Shown: positions 1 to 8,394 of the stretch, one piece after another
Position numbering within the stretch: the first letter of the stretch is position 1
Layout: every line of letters starts with the position of its first letter
NCBI GenBank assembly: GCA_038150225.1
Contig: JAYQWG010000044.1
Span: 1 to 14,531 of the forward strand
Origin: Lucifugimonas sp038150225
Lineage (GTDB): Bacteria; Chloroflexota; Dehalococcoidia; Lucifugimonadales; Lucifugimonadaceae
Direction of reading: 5' to 3'
Length of the DNA: 14,531 nt
Notes under the pieces: generated by a model
What the model was told of the DNA's origin: nothing
The model's input: the letters and a program-made list of their open reading frames with translations, nothing else
Database searches by the model: none
Translations under genes and position numbers: made by a program

Positions 1-1077
1 GAGGCAATGAATGATGCTGGATTCGAGACAGTTGAAACTGATCTTGGTGAATACATCATCCAGCTGGCTGGAGAAACGCCATACCACCTCATAGCACCTG
101 CAGTGCACAAGTCCCGTGCCGAAGTTGCCAAGTTGCTGGACAAGTCTTACCAGCCCGGGTCCGAGCCTCCTGATGCTACTGAGCTCACGATGATGGCTAG
201 AGAGCAACTGAGAGATGTTTTCAGGCGTGCCGATATGTCTGTGACCGGTGCGAACTTTGCAGTGGCCGAATCAGGTTCGATAGCCCTAGTTACAAACGAG
301 GGAAATGGGCGTATGTCGACTTCCGTGCCGCGTGTTCACGTTGCGGTAATGGGAATGGAAAAAATCGTTCCGTCGATTCAGGACCTTAGCACCATGCTTA
401 GAATCCTCATCCGCTCTGCGACGGGTCAACGAATTTCCACGTACGTTACGGTGGTTAACGGACCTCGCAAGCCGGACGAAGAAGAAGGTCCAGAGGAATT
501 CCATCTTGTCGTGTTGAACAACGGTAGAGACAAACTGTTGTCAGACGTCTACATGCGGGAAGCACTGAACTGTATTAGGTGTGGCGCTTGTCTTAACGCT
601 TGTCCTGTTTACCGGAAGGTTGGAGGGCATGCCTATGGCTGGGTCTACCCGGGTCCCATAGGTGCGCTCGTTTCCCCCGTTTTGACAGGGCTAAAAGATG
701 GAAAGAACCTTCCGAACGCATCGTCGCTCTGTGGCGCATGCCACGATGCCTGTCCGGTAAAGATTGACATCCCACGAATGTTGCTTGAGCTTCGATGGCG
801 AACGGCTGAAGGTGAGAAGGATCCGAAAGAAAAATCATCCTCGATGGCAGAACGTCTGGTTTGGAAGTCCTGGCGTATTGGCATGATGGGGCGCAAACGG
901 TTCGACCTAGGTGCAAGAATCGCTGGCTGGACTCTTCGCCCCTTCACCTCAAATGGATGGATCTCGAAAGCTCCACCGCCTGTAGGTGGATGGACTTCAA
1001 GTCGAGATTTCCCCGCAGTTAGCACGCGTTCATTGAAATCGTTTGTGAAGTCTATGAAGTTGGGCGGTGGTAAATGA
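1..1077 (+). CDS. lutB: LutB-like iron-sulfur protein of lactate utilisation (5' end cut by window)
   Basis: This is the C-terminal part of a LutB-type subunit of the LutABC system, which oxidises L-lactate to pyruvate in the cytoplasm. The frame is open to base 1, and LutB proteins are usually about 470 residues, so the ATG at base 7 is internal and the true start lies outside the window. Counting from that ATG, residues 1-170 match the end of the LUD domain. A CxxCxxCxxxCP cluster follows at C189, C192, C195 and C199, then a second CxxCxxxCP at C242, C245 and C249, as expected for two [4Fe-4S] centres. A LutB-type tail ending in a WTSSRDFPA motif closes the protein. The stop overlaps the start of lutC (ATGA), so the two are translationally coupled; lutA would be expected upstream, outside the window. 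Confidence 0.93.
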   Translation, partial: EAMNDAGFETVETDLGEYIIQLAGETPYHLIAPAVHKSRAEVAKLLDKSYQPGSEPPDATELTMMAREQLRDVFRRADMSVTGANFAVAESGSIALVTNEGNGRMSTSVPRVHVAVMGMEKIVPSIQDLSTMLRILIRSATGQRISTYVTVVNGPRKPDEEEGPEEFHLVVLNNGRDKLLSDVYMREALNCIRCGACLNACPVYRKVGGHAYGWVYPGPIGALVSPVLTGLKDGKNLPNASSLCGACHDACPVKIDIPRMLLELRWRTAEGEKDPKEKSSSMAERLVWKSWRIGMMGRKRFDLGARIAGWTLRPFTSNGWISKAPPPVGGWTSSRDFPAVSTRSLKSFVKSMKLGGGK

Positions 1078-1808
1078 CAGACCGACAGAAATTCATTTCT
1101 GGTGTGTCAGCGTCGTTGGGTCGTTCTGTGCCAGTCGCACCTGAAAGCATTGATGAAACAGCGTTCTTCGAGTCACCTGGAGACGCCGATACTCGAGCCA
1201 AAGAAATTACGCAGGATTCAACATCACGTTCTGATGAGTTGATGGAATCGCTAAAGATATCCGCCGCTAAGAACGGTTGGAACATTCACTCAGTTAGTGA
1301 TTCAGAAAATGCGATTGGAGTCATTCAGGATATTTGTGATTCGAAGGGTGTTCGTAGCGTGCTTACTTCCGACCACCAGGCGCTGAATCAGTTGAATGTT
1401 TCAGCTGCTCTATCACTGCCGGAGGGAGCAACGATAAGAACTACAGATCGCGAGCTCCACGAAAATTCTGTAGAAGATTCCAAGGAAGAGGCGTTTACCG
1501 CTGATTTAGGAATTACCGGCGTCGATTATGGGATTGCTGAAACCGGAACCGTGGTGATCCATCCAAAGAACAGGGTTTCACGACTCGTCAGCCTTGCACC
1601 ACCTGTACACATCGCGGTGATACAAAAAGGGCAGGTCCTCGAATCGCTGGATGAGTTGTTCGCTATGGAAAGGAACGACTTCCTTAAGGATGATCTGGCG
1701 GGATCGATGAATCTAATCTCCGGCCCAAGTAAGACCGCCGATATTGAAGGGACGACGGTGACCGGAATTCACGGTCCGCTCGAAGTTCACCTGTTGATTC
1801 TTGAGTAA
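1074..1808 (+). CDS. lutC: LutC-like LUD-domain protein
   Basis: This 244-residue LUD-domain protein is the third subunit of the LutABC-type lactate oxidation system. It starts with an N-terminal helix ending in SLGRS, as LutC proteins commonly do. The diagnostic LUD block GITGVDYGIAETGTVV lies near residues 142-157, followed by a hydrophobic PPVHIAVI strand. It has no cysteine cluster, which separates it from LutB. The ATG overlaps the lutB stop by four bases, so its translation is probably coupled and needs no strong ribosome binding site of its own. The gene ends 15 bases before the convergent glycerate kinase stop. Length and motif order are typical and I see no damage. The family call is firm; the substrate (lactate rather than another 2-hydroxy acid) is inferred from homology. 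Confidence 0.93.
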   Translation: MTDRQKFISGVSASLGRSVPVAPESIDETAFFESPGDADTRAKEITQDSTSRSDELMESLKISAAKNGWNIHSVSDSENAIGVIQDICDSKGVRSVLTSDHQALNQLNVSAALSLPEGATIRTTDRELHENSVEDSKEEAFTADLGITGVDYGIAETGTVVIHPKNRVSRLVSLAPPVHIAVIQKGQVLESLDELFAMERNDFLKDDLAGSMNLISGPSKTADIEGTTVTGIHGPLEVHLLILE

Positions 1809-1816
1809 CGACCTAG

Positions 1817-1839
1817 AGTCGGCTTATTCACCGATTTTT
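1817..1839 (+). terminator. Possible intrinsic terminator after lutC
   Basis: AGTCGG (1817-1822) can pair with CCGATT (1831-1836) across an 8-base loop, with one G.T pair, and the right arm runs into five T's (1835-1839). It sits just after the lutC stop and overlaps the 3' end of the convergent glycerate kinase gene. The stem is short, so this is a weak candidate. Confidence 0.3.
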
Positions 1840-2966
1840 AGGTCGATGGCCCGGCAAGCCTCTTCAGTTGCTATTGCGACCAGTCGTTTCGTGTCATCCA
1901 TCGCTGCTTTCAGTGACATAGGACGATTCACAAGGCTGAACACTGCGTTTATTCCATGGTCGTGAACCTCGCGGAATCCTGCTCCGAGCGATCCCGCAAT
2001 ACCGATAACCGGAATGCCGTGAATCTTTGCTTTTTGTGCGACCGCGACAGGAGACTTGTTGAACACCGTCGATCTGTCGAACTGTCCTTCACCAACAACC
2101 ACCAGGTCAGCGTCTTCAAGATGACGTTCTAGTTCGACAGCTTCGAGAACAATGTCTGCTCCCAATCGAAGCCTTGCGTCGAAGAAGCCCATAAGTCCTG
2201 CGCCGAGACCTCCAGATGCCCCTGCGCCTGGAATCTCCGCCACGTCTGTTTGCAAATAGTTCGAGATGACCTCTGCGTAGTTGGCGAGCGCTGCATCTAA
2301 CAGTTGGACATCTTCAAAGTTGGCACCTTTTTGCGGACCAAATATCGCCGACGCTCCCCGAGGACCACAAAGAGGGTTGTTCACATCACATGCAACAGTA
2401 ACTCTCGCCGTCTGCATGCGAGGATCGAGGTTTGATACATCGATGTGGCGCAGATTGCTCAACGCTGCTCCACCTCGGGCAATTTCGGATCCAGACTCAT
2501 CGGTAAGACTTCCACCCATTGCCTGAATCATGCCAGCACCACCGTCGTTGGTAGCGCTACCACCTACGCCAATTATGAAATCAGTAAATCCAGCATCGAG
2601 CGCCTCAGTGAACAATTGGCCGACGCCGTATGTCGAGGCGTTTAGTACGTCGCGTTCATCGAGTGAAAGCCGTGTAAGCCCAACAGCCCTCGCAACCTCA
2701 ATTACCGCGGTAGTGCCGTTGCCAAGTGCTCCCCATTCAGCCTTAATCGTTCTGCCAAGAGCGTCTTCGACCTGGGCGGTTCGGATTGAACCGCCAGAAC
2801 TGTCTACCAGTGCCTGGAGAGTCCCGTCCCCACCGTCTGCGACAGGAATCTTGACCACATCAGCGTCAGGCCAGACGCTTTTTGCGCCAACCTCCATGGC
2901 TTCAGCTATTTCTAGTCCTGTAAGGCTTTCTTTAAATCCCTGAGGGGCGAGTACGATTTTGTTCAT
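1824..2966 (-). CDS. Glycerate 2-kinase (GarK/GlxK family)
   Basis: This 380-residue enzyme phosphorylates D-glycerate with ATP, giving 2-phosphoglycerate for lower glycolysis. Family motifs appear in order: the N-terminal APQGFKESLTG (residues 7-17), ADGGDGT (43-49), GVGGSATNDGGAGM (133-146), CDVNNPLCGPRGA (193-205), a glycine-rich GASGGLGAGL (249-258) and VGEGQFDRST (291-300). In many relatives the last block reads TGEGR-D-Q-T, so this one is slightly divergent. Length is normal for the family. The ATG is supported by the start of the first beta strand (MNKIVLAP). I see no ribosome binding site, but a TATACT box lies six bases upstream, suggesting a leaderless message. It is convergent with lutC and divergent from the M20 pair. 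It probably links glycerate or glycolate-derived carbon to central metabolism. Confidence 0.95.
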   Translation of the reverse strand: MNKIVLAPQGFKESLTGLEIAEAMEVGAKSVWPDADVVKIPVADGGDGTLQALVDSSGGSIRTAQVEDALGRTIKAEWGALGNGTTAVIEVARAVGLTRLSLDERDVLNASTYGVGQLFTEALDAGFTDFIIGVGGSATNDGGAGMIQAMGGSLTDESGSEIARGGAALSNLRHIDVSNLDPRMQTARVTVACDVNNPLCGPRGASAIFGPQKGANFEDVQLLDAALANYAEVISNYLQTDVAEIPGAGASGGLGAGLMGFFDARLRLGADIVLEAVELERHLEDADLVVVGEGQFDRSTVFNKSPVAVAQKAKIHGIPVIGIAGSLGAGFREVHDHGINAVFSLVNRPMSLKAAMDDTKRLVAIATEEACRAIDLKIGE

Positions 2967-3072
2967 ACGGAAAGTATAGGTGAGAACTTAGCTTCAACGG
3001 GTTCCGCAAGCAGGTAGGACAGACTGCGTTCGCTGCTACACTTCTCGACCGCTGACCAACCTCGGGAACCCA
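2967..3072. promoter_or_regulatory. Divergent promoter region between glycerate kinase and M20 gene
   Basis: This 106-base gap separates two genes transcribed in opposite directions, so it must hold both promoters unless they are read from elsewhere. On the - strand TATACT (complement of 2973-2978) lies six bases before the glycerate kinase ATG, a spacing typical of leaderless transcripts. On the + strand TACACT (3037-3042) lies 30 bases before the M20 ATG. I see no good -35 box at standard spacing for either. Confidence 0.4.
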
Positions 3073-4398
3073 ATGACTCCAAAATCCGATACAAAAAATG
3101 CGTTCTTGAATAACGTAAATGAGAGATCGGACGAACTCGAACGGATCTCTCAAGACATACTGTCTCATCCAGAAAGTGGTTACAAAGAGCAACGAACCAG
3201 TGAACTCGTTGCAAACTGGTTCAGAACAGCCGGTTTTGAAGTCCAGACGGGGATTGGACTAACCGGTGTTGCCGCAACCTTGGATACAGGAAAACCCGGT
3301 CCCCACATCGCAGTAATGGGTGAACTTGATTCTTTGGTCGTTCCCGGGCATTCCTTCGCGGATGAAAACACAGGTGCTGCCCACGCCTGCGGACACCACG
3401 CACAAATCGGTTCGATGTTGGGAGTAGCAGCCGGGTTAAGTCAGGCTCAGACCAAAGCCGATCTTACTGGTCGAATCAGCTTTTTCGCTACACCTGCAGA
3501 GGAGTACATCGAACTCGGATTTAGAGAGAGTCTTCGTGCTGAAGGACAAATTGAGTTTTTCGGCGGGAAGCAAGAGTTCATCAAACTCGGTTTTTTCAAT
3601 GATGTAGATATAGCGATGCTCACTCACACCGGTGGCGAAACAGCAGGAACAATCGGAGTTGGTGGCTCTAACAACGGGATGATCGGTAAGACGGTCACAT
3701 ACATCGGGAGAGCCGCACACGCTGGTGGTTCACCGCATTTAGGCATCAACGCGCTCAACGCGGCACATCTTGGCTTGGCGGGAATTCACGCACAACGAGA
3801 GACGTTCCGTGACAGCGACAAAGTTCGTGTGCATCCAGTAATCACCAAAGGTGGGGATGCCGTGAATTCTGTGCCTGCTAATGTTCAACTGGAAACGTAC
3901 GTTAGGGCATCGAACGTGCCGGCAATTCTCAACGCTTCAGAAAAGGTTGACCGCGCGTTGAAAGCAGGCGCGTTGGCAACCGGCGCAACTGTCGAAATCT
4001 CAACATCACCTGGATATCTTCCTGCAAAGTACGACAAGCAACTCACGGAGGTCTACCGAAACAACGCTGCATCGCTGATCGGCGATGACAATGTTATTGA
4101 ACTCCCGCACAGTACCGGTTGCACTGACATGGGAGATGTCAGTCAGATTGTGGCGACCATCCAGCCCACCGCAAACGCCACATCAGGGACAGGTCACGGG
4201 ATTGATTACCTTGTTGAAAATTACGATCTGGCGGTGATCAAATCAGCGAAGGCTATGGGACTAACTGTTATTGATCTTCTTTCAGACAACGCGCTTTTGG
4301 CAAAGAAAATATCTGGTTCTTTCAAGGCTCCGATGTCGATAAGCGAATATCTATCGAGGATGCGCGGATTCCGATCCGTCACAACGTTCTCTGAGTAA
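3073..4398 (+). CDS. M20-family amidohydrolase, first of a tandem pair
   Basis: This 441-residue protein resembles M20D metallo-amidohydrolases, zinc or manganese enzymes that cleave N-acyl amino acids, indole-acetyl conjugates or p-aminobenzoyl-glutamate. Visible metal-site residues are C106 and H108 in HACGHHAQ, E143/E144 in PAEE, H185 in LTHTG and H375 in GTGHGIDY. The dimerisation-domain signature GRAAHAGGSP is at 212-221. A stretch of about 20 residues between the EE pair and GGKQEF is longer than in classical AmhX/HipO-type proteins and is shared with the next gene. There is no signal peptide, so it is probably cytoplasmic. The ATG has only a weak GGGA upstream. Substrate cannot be told from sequence; it is followed after seven bases by a paralogue, so the two are probably co-transcribed. 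Confidence 0.9.
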   Translation: MTPKSDTKNAFLNNVNERSDELERISQDILSHPESGYKEQRTSELVANWFRTAGFEVQTGIGLTGVAATLDTGKPGPHIAVMGELDSLVVPGHSFADENTGAAHACGHHAQIGSMLGVAAGLSQAQTKADLTGRISFFATPAEEYIELGFRESLRAEGQIEFFGGKQEFIKLGFFNDVDIAMLTHTGGETAGTIGVGGSNNGMIGKTVTYIGRAAHAGGSPHLGINALNAAHLGLAGIHAQRETFRDSDKVRVHPVITKGGDAVNSVPANVQLETYVRASNVPAILNASEKVDRALKAGALATGATVEISTSPGYLPAKYDKQLTEVYRNNAASLIGDDNVIELPHSTGCTDMGDVSQIVATIQPTANATSGTGHGIDYLVENYDLAVIKSAKAMGLTVIDLLSDNALLAKKISGSFKAPMSISEYLSRMRGFRSVTTFSE

Positions 4399-4405
4399 AC
4401 AGCCT

Positions 4406-5749
4406 GTGAGTGATCTATTGGACATAGTGCGTTCTCTTGCGTTGAATCGCATCGACAAACATGGCGATCAATTCATTAATGACGCAAAGGCAGTTTACGC
4501 GACAGCCGAAACTGGTTTTAACGAAACTAGAACAGCAAAATACGTCGCAGATCGCCTCTCTTCGCTCGGGTTGCCAGTCGAAACGAATCTCGCAATGACC
4601 GGGGTGAAAGCAATCTTGAAGGGTTCCAAACCCGGTCCCAATATTGCAGTAATTGCCGAGTTGGACGGATTACTCGTTCCAACCCACCCAGGCGTCAATG
4701 CCGACACTGGTGCGGTGCACGCGTGCGGACATCATGCTCAAATTGGGATGTTGCTTGGTGTTGCCACAGCGCTGTCGGATGATGAAGTTCGCAAACACCT
4801 CAGTGGTTCGATCACGTTTGTCCTAACACCTGCTGAAGAGTTTATCGAAATCGAAAAACGCCTGACACTGAAAGAAGCTGGTGAGATTGAATTCCTATCA
4901 GGCAAGCAGGAAATGATCCGACTGGGAATTTTTGATGACGTGGATATGGCGATGATGACCCACACCACTTCTGGAAACGGCGATTCAGCAATCTCCATCG
5001 GCGGGACCTCCAATGCACACGTCTCGCACCAGGTGAAATACATCGGCAAGTCTGCTCATGCCGGTGGAGCGCCCGATCAGGGTATCAACGCCTTACAGGC
5101 CGCGACTCTAGCCACGAACGCAATTAATTCAATTCGAGAGACTTTCCGCGAGCGTGATGTTGTGAGGGTTCACGGAATGCTTTCCCGAGGAGGAACGTCG
5201 GTAAACGCCGTTCCTTCAGATGTCCTTTGGGAAGGACGAGTACGAGCCAAATCCGTCGAAATACTCGAAGATATCAAAGAACGAGTTATTCGTTGTTACC
5301 GTGCGGGTGCGATGGCAATCGGCGCCAAAGTTGAGTTGATTGAAGTTGCCGGATACCACGCTCTTCAACAGGACCCTGGATTGATAGACGTGTTTGTCAG
5401 GAACGCTCGAAAAATCGTTGGTCGGTCAGAAGTGACAGTGAATAAACCTGACCAAACCCAAGGCGGATCAACAGACATGGGTGACTTGAGTACGATAATG
5501 CCAGTCATACACCCCTATACGAATGCTGCCGTCGGGGTAGGGCATGGGGACGACTATCTGGTCGAAGACTACGAACGCGCTGTGAACATTCCAGCGAAAA
5601 TCATGACCGCGACGTTGCTTGAACTGTTCACCAACGATTCGTTGGGAGCAAAGAAGATTCTGAAGAACCACACTCCAAAATACTCAATCGATAAGTATGT
5701 GGAAGTTCAGAGGTCACGCTTTTCATCAACTCTTTACGAGGATGAATAA
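4406..5749 (+). CDS. M20-family amidohydrolase, second of a tandem pair
   Basis: This 447-residue paralogue of the preceding gene shares its whole architecture: HACGHHAQ (C107, H109), PAEE (E144/E145), MTHTT (H186), GKSAHAGGAP (214-223) and VGHGDDY (H380). All expected M20D metal ligands are present, so it should be active. It starts at GTG, seven bases after the upstream stop, which points to one transcript and probably coupled translation. The C-terminal region, with STDMGDLS and IHPYTNA, is closer to the usual M20D pattern (P-x-H) than the IQPTANA of its neighbour. Sequence differences between the two suggest an old duplication followed by divergence in substrate choice. Its TAA is directly adjacent to the stop of the convergent cupin gene with no base between them. 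Confidence 0.9.
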   Translation: MSDLLDIVRSLALNRIDKHGDQFINDAKAVYATAETGFNETRTAKYVADRLSSLGLPVETNLAMTGVKAILKGSKPGPNIAVIAELDGLLVPTHPGVNADTGAVHACGHHAQIGMLLGVATALSDDEVRKHLSGSITFVLTPAEEFIEIEKRLTLKEAGEIEFLSGKQEMIRLGIFDDVDMAMMTHTTSGNGDSAISIGGTSNAHVSHQVKYIGKSAHAGGAPDQGINALQAATLATNAINSIRETFRERDVVRVHGMLSRGGTSVNAVPSDVLWEGRVRAKSVEILEDIKERVIRCYRAGAMAIGAKVELIEVAGYHALQQDPGLIDVFVRNARKIVGRSEVTVNKPDQTQGGSTDMGDLSTIMPVIHPYTNAAVGVGHGDDYLVEDYERAVNIPAKIMTATLLELFTNDSLGAKKILKNHTPKYSIDKYVEVQRSRFSSTLYEDE

Positions 5750-6466
5750 CTAGGCTGATGGCGGACGGGATTCTTGCCCGTCGACTCGCGGTGTAACGCG
5801 GACCCATGTACCGTCCGCCTGTTCCTCGTAAAACGTGCGGCTGGGCGATACATTTGGCGTAACAGTTAGCCATACTTCAAGTAACGAGTTGCCAATATTC
5901 TTTAGTTCGTGTTTCTCTTCCGCAGGAACATATAGGACTTCTCTAGGACCAAAATCTTCGCTCACACCATCGACTTTTGCTCTGCATTGACCTTTGAGAA
6001 ACACGAACACTTCTGCGGCTGAATCGTGTGAGTGATAACTGGCTGTTCTGCATTCGTCGAGATAAAACATTCCGCCTCGAACGAGTCCTGAATCAGGAAA
6101 TCGGTCGTAGCGAGATGTAGTCAACATTGTGACTCCACCCGGCGTTATTTTTCGATCATGCTCTTGGTTCGAGCGAAGTTCACCAGCAGGGCAGGTTGCT
6201 AACAGGTAATGGAGATACTGAGCACCCGCGTGAAGCTCAAATCTCTTGCTTGCTGGGACGTGAAATTGAGAAGTGTCGGTAAGATCAAATTTCCGATCCG
6301 AGGTCGTTACCGATCCTTCACCGCTTAAGATCAGCACGACCACGTCCCCGTCACTCGAAACTATTCCGGAGCTTTCGTTTGCCGGAAGCTTGAGTGATTC
6401 CAGACGAAAAGTCTCATCTTCAGCTAGTACTCCTAGATCGGAGACATTTGAACGATGAAGGCTCAG
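5750..6466 (-). CDS. Two-domain cupin protein of unknown substrate, probable CTG start
   Basis: This is a bicupin. The second domain carries the classical motif HxH(x)4E(x)6G (H145, H147, E152 if numbered from 6466) and P-x-E-x2-H-x3-N (H186), so it can bind a metal; the first domain is more degenerate. The first ordinary start codon is a GTG at 6343, giving 197 residues, but the frame upstream of it reads as plausible cupin sequence (DETFRLESLKLPANESSG) and contains no ATG, GTG or TTG back to a stop inside gmk. A CTG at 6466-6464 overlaps the gmk TGA as CTGA, mimicking the common ATGA coupling, and would give 238 residues. I prefer that start, or a sequencing change in an original ATG. The function could be a sugar or small-molecule isomerase, a dioxygenase or a binding protein; the sequence does not decide. 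Confidence 0.75.
   Translation of the reverse strand: MSLHRSNVSDLGVLAEDETFRLESLKLPANESSGIVSSDGDVVVLILSGEGSVTTSDRKFDLTDTSQFHVPASKRFELHAGAQYLHYLLATCPAGELRSNQEHDRKITPGGVTMLTTSRYDRFPDSGLVRGGMFYLDECRTASYHSHDSAAEVFVFLKGQCRAKVDGVSEDFGPREVLYVPAEEKHELKNIGNSLLEVWLTVTPNVSPSRTFYEEQADGTWVRVTPRVDGQESRPPSA
5764..5782. other. GC-rich hairpin at the 3' end of the cupin gene
   Basis: GACGGG (5764-5769) pairs with CCCGTC (5777-5782) across a 7-base loop. It lies within the last codons of the cupin gene and just past the end of the convergent M20 gene. There is no T-run on either side, so it is not a classical intrinsic terminator, but it could slow polymerase or protect 3' ends where the two convergent genes meet. 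Confidence 0.3.
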
Positions 6467-7077
6467 ATCGCGATGTTGCGAGCCGGGACCTTAGCCGCCT
6501 CTTCGGAAATGATGTCGACGACTTTTTGTACGGTCGAATCGAGATCGCCTTCCTCGTTCGTCACGGCGTAGTCAAATAGACCTGTCTGGCGCATTTCGTC
6601 CCCAGCTGCAGCCAAGCGCTTGGTCATCTCTTCTTCAGTGTCGACACCACGGTCACGGAGATGTTTTTCGAGTACAGCGAGACTTGGTGGTTGAATGAAT
6701 ATCATCAAGGCCTCGGGGACAAGCTCTCTAAGGCGTTTTGCGCCCTGCACGTCGACCCTCATGATCACATGCTTCCCAGCACCGAGAGCTGACCTAACTT
6801 GCTGCTTTGGGACACCGTAGTAATTGCCATAGACCTGAGCCCACTCCAAAAGATCGTCCTGGGCGATGAGATTTATAAAATCTTCGACTTTGACGAAGTG
6901 GTGATTAACCCCGTCTTTCTCACCAGGTCTAGGTGCACGCGTGGTTGCTGTGACCGTGAAATGAAATCCGGTCTGATCGTTCTGGATCATCTTCTCGATC
7001 ATGACGTCCTTGCCGACGCCACTTGGACCGGAAATTACGACAATGAGTGGTTTCGCACGGGCGGGCTGGTTAGCCAA
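6463..7077 (-). CDS. gmk: Guanylate kinase
   Basis: This 204-residue enzyme converts GMP and ATP to GDP and ADP. The P-loop is GPSGVGKD (residues 17-24), followed by the GMP-binding segment TATTRAPRPGEKDGVNHHFV and the lid-region LLEWAQVYGNYYGVP; a C-terminal RLAAAGDEM stretch completes the fold. In the usual family pattern the P-loop ends GKS/T; the Asp form is one I associate with Chloroflexota. The start is TTG at 7077-7075, with a GGGGG stretch a few bases upstream. It is the only possible start, because an in-frame TAG lies directly before it. It overlaps the end of aroA by eight bases, so it is in the same transcript. Confidence 0.95.
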   Translation of the reverse strand: MANQPARAKPLIVVISGPSGVGKDVMIEKMIQNDQTGFHFTVTATTRAPRPGEKDGVNHHFVKVEDFINLIAQDDLLEWAQVYGNYYGVPKQQVRSALGAGKHVIMRVDVQGAKRLRELVPEALMIFIQPPSLAVLEKHLRDRGVDTEEEMTKRLAAAGDEMRQTGLFDYAVTNEEGDLDSTVQKVVDIISEEAAKVPARNIAI

Positions 7078-8380
7078 CTAGGCCCCCGAAATCTTCGATA
7101 ATTTTCCAGAAGTTCGGGTACGAGATGCCTGCGACGTCTGGGTCAAGAACAGTTATTGGCTCGCGTGAAATCATTCCGGCAACACCGAGTGACATTGCTA
7201 AACGGTGGTCATCGAACGATTCAAACGACCCTCCTCCGAAAGACTCAGCACCAGTTATGATCATTCCGTCGGGCGTGCCTGTTGCATCAACGTCGGCGCC
7301 AACCAACCAATCGATGCTCGCCTGAATTCGATCCGACTCCTTTACCCGGAGCTCTTCCGCATCTTTAAACACGGTCGTGCCTTCCGCAACTGCGGCCGCT
7401 ACTGCCAGTACTGGAATTTCGTCGATGAGCAGTGGAACGATGTCACCTGATATCTCAGTGGCTTTCAGTTCGCTGCTGCGTACAAGAACGTCAGCGACCG
7501 GCTCTCCAGCGATGGTTCGTTCATCTTGCAGTGTCAGATCTGCATTCATCATTTGTAGCGCAGTAATAATTCCAGCTCGAGTCGGGTTAATTCCTACGTT
7601 CTTGATGAGCAATTCAGCGTCCGAGTGGGTCACACCCGCAACCATCCAGAACGCAGCACTACTAATATCACCAGGCACATCTACATCGACAGTTTCGAGT
7701 TCTCCGGGATGTAACTCAAGGGTTAGTCCATCTCTGCTGAGAGTTGCCCCCATCGCGTCAAACATGCGCTCTGTGTGATCTCTGCTCTCAGCTGGTTGGA
7801 CGAGACGAGTCGGACCATCAGCTCTAAGTCCCGCCAGTAGCAGACAAGACTTTAGTTGCGCGGAAGCAACTGGCATTTCGTATTCGATCCCACGCAAGGA
7901 GCCACCATGAAAGACGAGCGGTGCAAGCGTGTTGCCGGCGCGGCCGGAAATCACGGCGCCCATTTCGGTTAGTGGATTAATGACCCGTCCCATTGGACGC
8001 GACTTGAGCGAGTTGTCACCGGTTAATACGGCGACCATATCTCGCCCCGCGAGGACACCTGACATCAAACGGGTAGTGGTACCACTGTTACCAGCGTCGA
8101 GAATCTCTGCTGGTTCTTGGATCCCATTCAGACCTACTCCGGTAACGGTCAGGTTGTCTCCGGCTCCTTCAGGACCTGCTTCGCGAGTGATTTTGACACC
8201 AAGCTCTCGCATCATTTCGACTGTTGACGTGCAATCAGCGCCGGGGGAAAAGTTTGTTACGTGTGCAGTGCCTGTGTTCGACAGGGCGTTGAACATGATC
8301 GCCCGGTGTGAGACTGACTTGTCACCTGGAGCGATTATTTCTCCGCGCAAAGAACGCGGCCGTGCAATGGTTAGAGGCAT
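7070..8380 (-). CDS. aroA: 3-phosphoshikimate 1-carboxyvinyltransferase (EPSP synthase)
   Basis: This 436-residue enzyme joins shikimate-3-phosphate and phosphoenolpyruvate in the sixth step of the shikimate pathway. All hallmark blocks are present: GDKSVSHR (19-26), GNSGTTTR (97-104), KSRPMGRV (126-133), SAQLKSCLLLAGL (173-185), RDHTERM (200-206), GDISSAAFW, DEIPVLAVAA, ELRVKESDRI and DDHRLAM near the end. The GNSGTTTRL block has Leu where the E. coli type has Pro after the Arg, which resembles the Bacillus-like class. The ATG follows an AGGAT ribosome binding site and lies 14 bases after the tyrA-like stop. Gene order tyrA-like, aroA, gmk suggests a chorismate/aromatic operon with a housekeeping kinase appended. 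No damage is visible. Confidence 0.97.
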   Translation of the reverse strand: MPLTIARPRSLRGEIIAPGDKSVSHRAIMFNALSNTGTAHVTNFSPGADCTSTVEMMRELGVKITREAGPEGAGDNLTVTGVGLNGIQEPAEILDAGNSGTTTRLMSGVLAGRDMVAVLTGDNSLKSRPMGRVINPLTEMGAVISGRAGNTLAPLVFHGGSLRGIEYEMPVASAQLKSCLLLAGLRADGPTRLVQPAESRDHTERMFDAMGATLSRDGLTLELHPGELETVDVDVPGDISSAAFWMVAGVTHSDAELLIKNVGINPTRAGIITALQMMNADLTLQDERTIAGEPVADVLVRSSELKATEISGDIVPLLIDEIPVLAVAAAVAEGTTVFKDAEELRVKESDRIQASIDWLVGADVDATGTPDGMIITGAESFGGGSFESFDDHRLAMSLGVAGMISREPITVLDPDVAGISYPNFWKIIEDFGGLVG

Positions 8381-8394
8381 TTATATCCTGTTGT

